From: a bacterium
Lineage (GTDB): Bacteria; Patescibacteriota; Saccharimonadia; Saccharimonadales; UBA4665
Direction: 5' to 3'
NCBI GenBank assembly: GCA_029549845.1
Contig: JAKPIL010000042.1
Location: forward strand, 1-6,990
DNA length: 6,990 bases
In this document: positions 5,257 to 6,990 of the stretch, in pieces
Layout of the letters: every line of letters begins with the position of its first letter
How positions within the stretch are numbered: the stretch's first letter is position 1
The notes under the pieces: model-generated
Seen by the model: only the letters and a program-made list of their open reading frames with translations
Told to the model about the DNA's origin: nothing
Database searches by the model: none
Translations under genes and position numbers: made by a program

Positions 5257-5287
5257 CCTCCTTTGGAAGTGATTCTTCCAAAGGAGG
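5257..5287. terminator. Strong 13-bp hairpin between convergent transcripts (possible bidirectional terminator)
   Basis: CCTCCTTTGGAAG (5257-5269) and CTTCCAAAGGAGG (5275-5287) are perfect reverse complements around TGATT. Two further pairs (AG 5254-5255 with CT 5288-5289) extend the stem across a bulged C. It lies between the 29-codon ORF (plus) and the end of the DsbA-like gene (minus), as expected for a shared 3'-end element. On the plus strand TTTT follows only at 5297-5300, and on the minus strand no T-run follows, so termination is inferred from position and stem strength. The arms contain a 16S-tail-like CCTCCTTT and its complement. Confidence 0.45.
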
Positions 5288-5327
5288 CTTAAGCTGTTTT
5301 ACGCCAAAAGGATGGGTACGAGGCCTG

Positions 5328-5990
5328 TTATTTTCCGGCGAGAGCGTCTTCGAGGACTTTGCTGAAGCTATCAAGCGAAGGCGCGCCGTTGCCATCGACT
5401 AGCTTAGAGCTACTCACAAGCTTGCCATTGATGAAGTAAGACGGCGTAGACATCTGCTCTCCGGTCGCCTTAAATGCGTCTAGGTCTGCGTTTATGCGGT
5501 TATTCACTGGGGTGCTGGCAAAATCTTTTTTGAACTGTGTTGTGTTAAGTTTAAGCTGCGTAGCGTACTTGACGAAGTAATTTGTGAGCGGATCTTTGTC
5601 TGCAACCCAGCCAGTTCGACCGTATGGGTCTTGGTTTTCGTACAGCAGGTCATGCATTTCCCAGAACTTGTCCTGAAGGTCGGCTGCCTCTGCGGCACGG
5701 GCTCCAGCAAAGGCGTTCGGGTGAAGGCTGGTCAGGGGTAGGTTCCTAAACTGGAAACGTACTTTATCGGCATACTTCGCCTTTACCTCTTTTGCAACCG
5801 GGTAGAATTTGCTGCAAGCCGGGCACTGGTAGTCGCCGTATTCTGTCAGCGTGACCGTACTCTTAAGGTTGCCAGCGTAGTGGCTGGTTGTACCAGTTAC
5901 GACTGTATCTTTCTTTTGGCTGCTAGCGAACACCATTCCGCCAAATACCAGCACAATTATACCTATGATTGCCCAAAATCTTTTATCCAC
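5328..5990 (-). CDS. Membrane-anchored DsbA-like thiol:disulfide oxidoreductase
   Basis: A 220-residue protein with an N-terminal membrane anchor (residues 5-23, WAIIGIIVLVFGGMVFASS) followed by a DsbA-type thioredoxin domain (PF13462 type). Seen: VTLTEYGDYQCPACSKF with active-site Cys56 and Cys59 (CPAC), the helical insert NAFAGARAAEAADLQDKFWEMHDLLYENQ (92-120), and STPSYFINGK with the cis-proline at 183 preceded by Thr182. It should act outside the cytoplasmic membrane, introducing or isomerising disulfides in exported proteins. No reductase or oxidase partner (VKOR or DsbB) lies next to it here. The GTG start at 5990 is well supported by AGGAGGAG (plus-strand 5997-6004), 6 nt upstream, the best Shine-Dalgarno in the window and a contrast to the leaderless-looking genes. 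A TGG-TACCAT extended -10 (plus 6017-6025) lies upstream. It is transcribed divergently from the CBS-domain gene. Confidence 0.9.
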   Translation of the reverse strand: MDKRFWAIIGIIVLVFGGMVFASSQKKDTVVTGTTSHYAGNLKSTVTLTEYGDYQCPACSKFYPVAKEVKAKYADKVRFQFRNLPLTSLHPNAFAGARAAEAADLQDKFWEMHDLLYENQDPYGRTGWVADKDPLTNYFVKYATQLKLNTTQFKKDFASTPVNNRINADLDAFKATGEQMSTPSYFINGKLVSSSKLVDGNGAPSLDSFSKVLEDALAGK

Positions 5991-6016
5991 GTGTATCTCC
6001 TCCTGTAATCCTAGCT

Positions 6017-6025
6017 ATGGTACCA
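6017..6025 (-). promoter_or_regulatory. Candidate extended -10 promoter of the DsbA-like gene
   Basis: On the minus strand TGG is followed by TACCAT, fitting TGnTANNNT. It would start transcription about 20 nt before the GTG and include the AGGAGGAG Shine-Dalgarno. No clear -35 is present. Confidence 0.35.
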
Positions 6026-6071
6026 CATGTACCCATGCGAACACACGCCCCCAGAGCGACTAACTCTCTCA

Positions 6072-6115
6072 ATTCACCACACTTTTTACCCGGCCGAGCA
6101 AAAAGTGTGGTGAAT
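6072..6115. repeat. Perfect 16-bp inverted repeat between divergent genes
   Basis: ATTCACCACACTTTTT (6072-6087) and AAAAAGTGTGGTGAAT (6100-6115) are exact reverse complements separated by 12 bp (ACCCGGCCGAGC). It sits between the DsbA-like promoter and the -10 box of the CBS-domain gene, so no upstream transcript obviously needs terminating there. A regulatory site shared by both genes or a small mobile repeat are the two main readings. The arms do not match the CIRCE element, which has 9-bp arms and a 9-bp spacer. Confidence 0.6.
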
Positions 6116-6152
6116 CTTGAATGGTGGCTGCGGGCATCGTGCGCAGGTGCGC

Positions 6153-6158
6153 TATAAT
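6153..6158 (+). promoter_or_regulatory. Consensus -10 box of the CBS-domain gene, near-leaderless
   Basis: TATAAT (6153-6158) is a perfect -10 hexamer. It lies 8 nt before the ATG at 6167, so the mRNA would begin about two bases before the start codon. No Shine-Dalgarno and no clear -35 are seen. Confidence 0.5.
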
Positions 6159-6166
6159 CTATGGGT

Positions 6167-6990
6167 ATGCTACCGTTTATTCTTGGACTCGTGAGCGCAG
6201 CCTTGGCAATTGTGTTTGCCGTGCTCTACAGCGCATTTAGCCATGTCACTCCCAAGGAGTTGAAGCGCCGCGCCCGTAGCGGAGATGAGATTGCCGCTCT
6301 GCTGTACCGTTCGGTCTCGTATGGGTTAAGCGCCAAGCTAGTGCTAGGCGGGCTTGCGGCGCTGTGTGCCTACGGCGCCGTCGTGCTGCTAGTACGGGCG
6401 CTCGACGCGTGGCTGGCCATACCAGTCCTCATAGTCATAGGGGTTGCTGGCGTGCTGTTCACCGACTCAAGAGGCGGGGCCAGCAAGATGGCTCTGTGGA
6501 TGGCAGTCCACGTATCGCCCGGACTTGCATGGATGCTGGAGCGGCTGCAACCCATTCTCGGCCGAATAGCACGAGCCGTGAGCAAGCTATTTCCGCTCCG
6601 CGTTCACAGCGGGTTATACGAAAAGGAAGACCTTGTCGCCCTTCTTGAAGCCCAGAAGGCCCAGCCAGATAACAGGATTGCCCCCGGAGAAATCGACATG
6701 CTTTCTCACGCCCTGACCTTTGGCGATAAGACCGTAGCAGATGCTCTCGTGCCCAAGCGCGTTGTCAAAAGCGTGGCGGTGGACGAGCCCGTGGGGCCTG
6801 TGCTTATGGGCGAGCTGCACACCAGTGGCCACAGCCGGTTCCCGGTGTATGAGGCGAAGAAGGACAACATAGTAGGCGTGCTGTACCTGCACGACCTGGT
6901 CGCTACCAAACAATCGGGCGTGGTACGTACTGTTATGCGCCGCAAAGTCACCTACGTGCACGAGGAATTTACCCTGTACCAAACCCTGCA
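6167..6990 (+). CDS. CNNM/CorC-like membrane protein with CBS domains (3' truncated)
   Basis: The frame stays open to the window end, giving 274 residues. The N-terminal half has membrane segments at about residues 2-24, 54-77 and 83-97, with a further hydrophobic stretch near 107-122. These correspond to the DUF21/CNNM transmembrane domain (PF01595), although the sequence is divergent. The second half is the start of the CBS pair typical of the HlyC/CorC family: LSHALTFGDKTVADALVPKRVVKSVAVDEP, then SGHSRFPVYEAKKDNIVGVLYLHDLV. Family members are associated with Mg/Co ion transport or its regulation. The ATG at 6167 is chosen over the in-frame ATG at 6161 because the latter is only 2 nt from the -10 box. 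The second CBS motif and any C-terminal CorC_HlyC domain lie beyond the window. It is divergent from the DsbA-like gene. Confidence 0.8.
   Translation, partial: MLPFILGLVSAALAIVFAVLYSAFSHVTPKELKRRARSGDEIAALLYRSVSYGLSAKLVLGGLAALCAYGAVVLLVRALDAWLAIPVLIVIGVAGVLFTDSRGGASKMALWMAVHVSPGLAWMLERLQPILGRIARAVSKLFPLRVHSGLYEKEDLVALLEAQKAQPDNRIAPGEIDMLSHALTFGDKTVADALVPKRVVKSVAVDEPVGPVLMGELHTSGHSRFPVYEAKKDNIVGVLYLHDLVATKQSGVVRTVMRRKVTYVHEEFTLYQTL

Larger units (their letters stand above)
5041..5290 (+). ncRNA. Putative structured short transcript (small RNA or leader of a 29-codon ORF)
   Basis: Downstream of a good promoter the RNA could form three hairpins. The first pairs TGCAC with GTGCA (5050-5054/5061-5065). 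The second pairs CGCCACTT with AGGTGGCG (5093-5100/5119-5126) and has an inner GCAAG/CTTGC stem with an AGGT loop. The third is the strong hairpin at 5257-5287. A 29-codon ORF with a Shine-Dalgarno lies between the second and third. It matches no structured RNA family that I can recognise (not tRNA, tmRNA, SRP RNA or RNase P by inspection). The 3' end is a guess, because the last hairpin lacks an adjacent T-run. Confidence 0.35.

Noticed and set aside
6072..6115. Inverted repeat read as a CIRCE/HrcA operator
   Set aside because: CIRCE has TTAGCACTC-type 9-bp arms with a 9-bp spacer; this has different 16-bp arms and a 12-bp spacer.
6364..6982. Several open frames on both strands across the CBS-domain gene
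   Set aside because: The plus-strand frame from 6167 encodes recognisable CNNM/CBS sequence to the window end; the others are low-complexity Arg/Ser/Thr-rich shadows.
1..6990. CRISPR array, tRNA, rRNA or insertion sequence
   Set aside because: By eye there are no regularly spaced direct repeats, no cloverleaf with a TTCRA-type arm and no transposase-like sequence on either strand.

Overview
This looks like a chromosomal segment from a small-genome bacterium, most plausibly a Patescibacteria/CPR lineage such as Saccharibacteria. That placement is inference: it rests on compact gene spacing, very small genes, and -10 boxes sitting 6-8 nt in front of start codons (an apparent leaderless start habit). 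No marker gene in the window settles it. TAA, TAG and TGA all act as stops, so the standard bacterial code fits.

Layout. (1) Positions 1-798 are the end of a surface-polysaccharide operon: the C-terminus of an O-antigen-ligase-like membrane protein overlapping a GtrA-like flippase-type protein. (2) 787-1582 holds a more AT-rich DUF3800 gene behind a 21-bp palindrome and a repeated TACAATWATTG element, probably a self-contained accessory gene. (3) 1583-2299 has an AT-rich intergenic stretch and a LexA-type winged-helix protein that lacks the LexA peptidase domain. (4) 2360-4120 is the most notable region: a compact cobalamin (B12) riboswitch with a two-part expression platform (a T7 terminator, then a hairpin that masks the Shine-Dalgarno sequence). 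It controls a 521-residue protein of unknown function with a C-terminal Cys/His cluster. (5) 4147-4966 is a two-gene operon: a 55-residue zinc-ribbon protein overlapping a NadD-like nucleotidyltransferase. (6) 4967-5327 has no conventional gene but holds a good promoter, three hairpins and a 29-codon ORF with an SD. (7) 5328-5990 (minus strand) is a membrane-anchored DsbA-like thiol oxidoreductase. It diverges from (8) a CNNM/CorC-like CBS-domain membrane protein, cut by the window end. A perfect 16-bp inverted repeat lies between these two divergent genes.

The genes do not form one pathway. The clearest functional links are the surface-glycan pair, the zinc-ribbon/nadD operon and the B12-sensing leader with its target. 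A cobalamin riboswitch in front of a protein that is neither a recognisable B12 transporter, a B12 biosynthesis enzyme nor a B12-dependent isozyme replacement is the best candidate here for undescribed biology.
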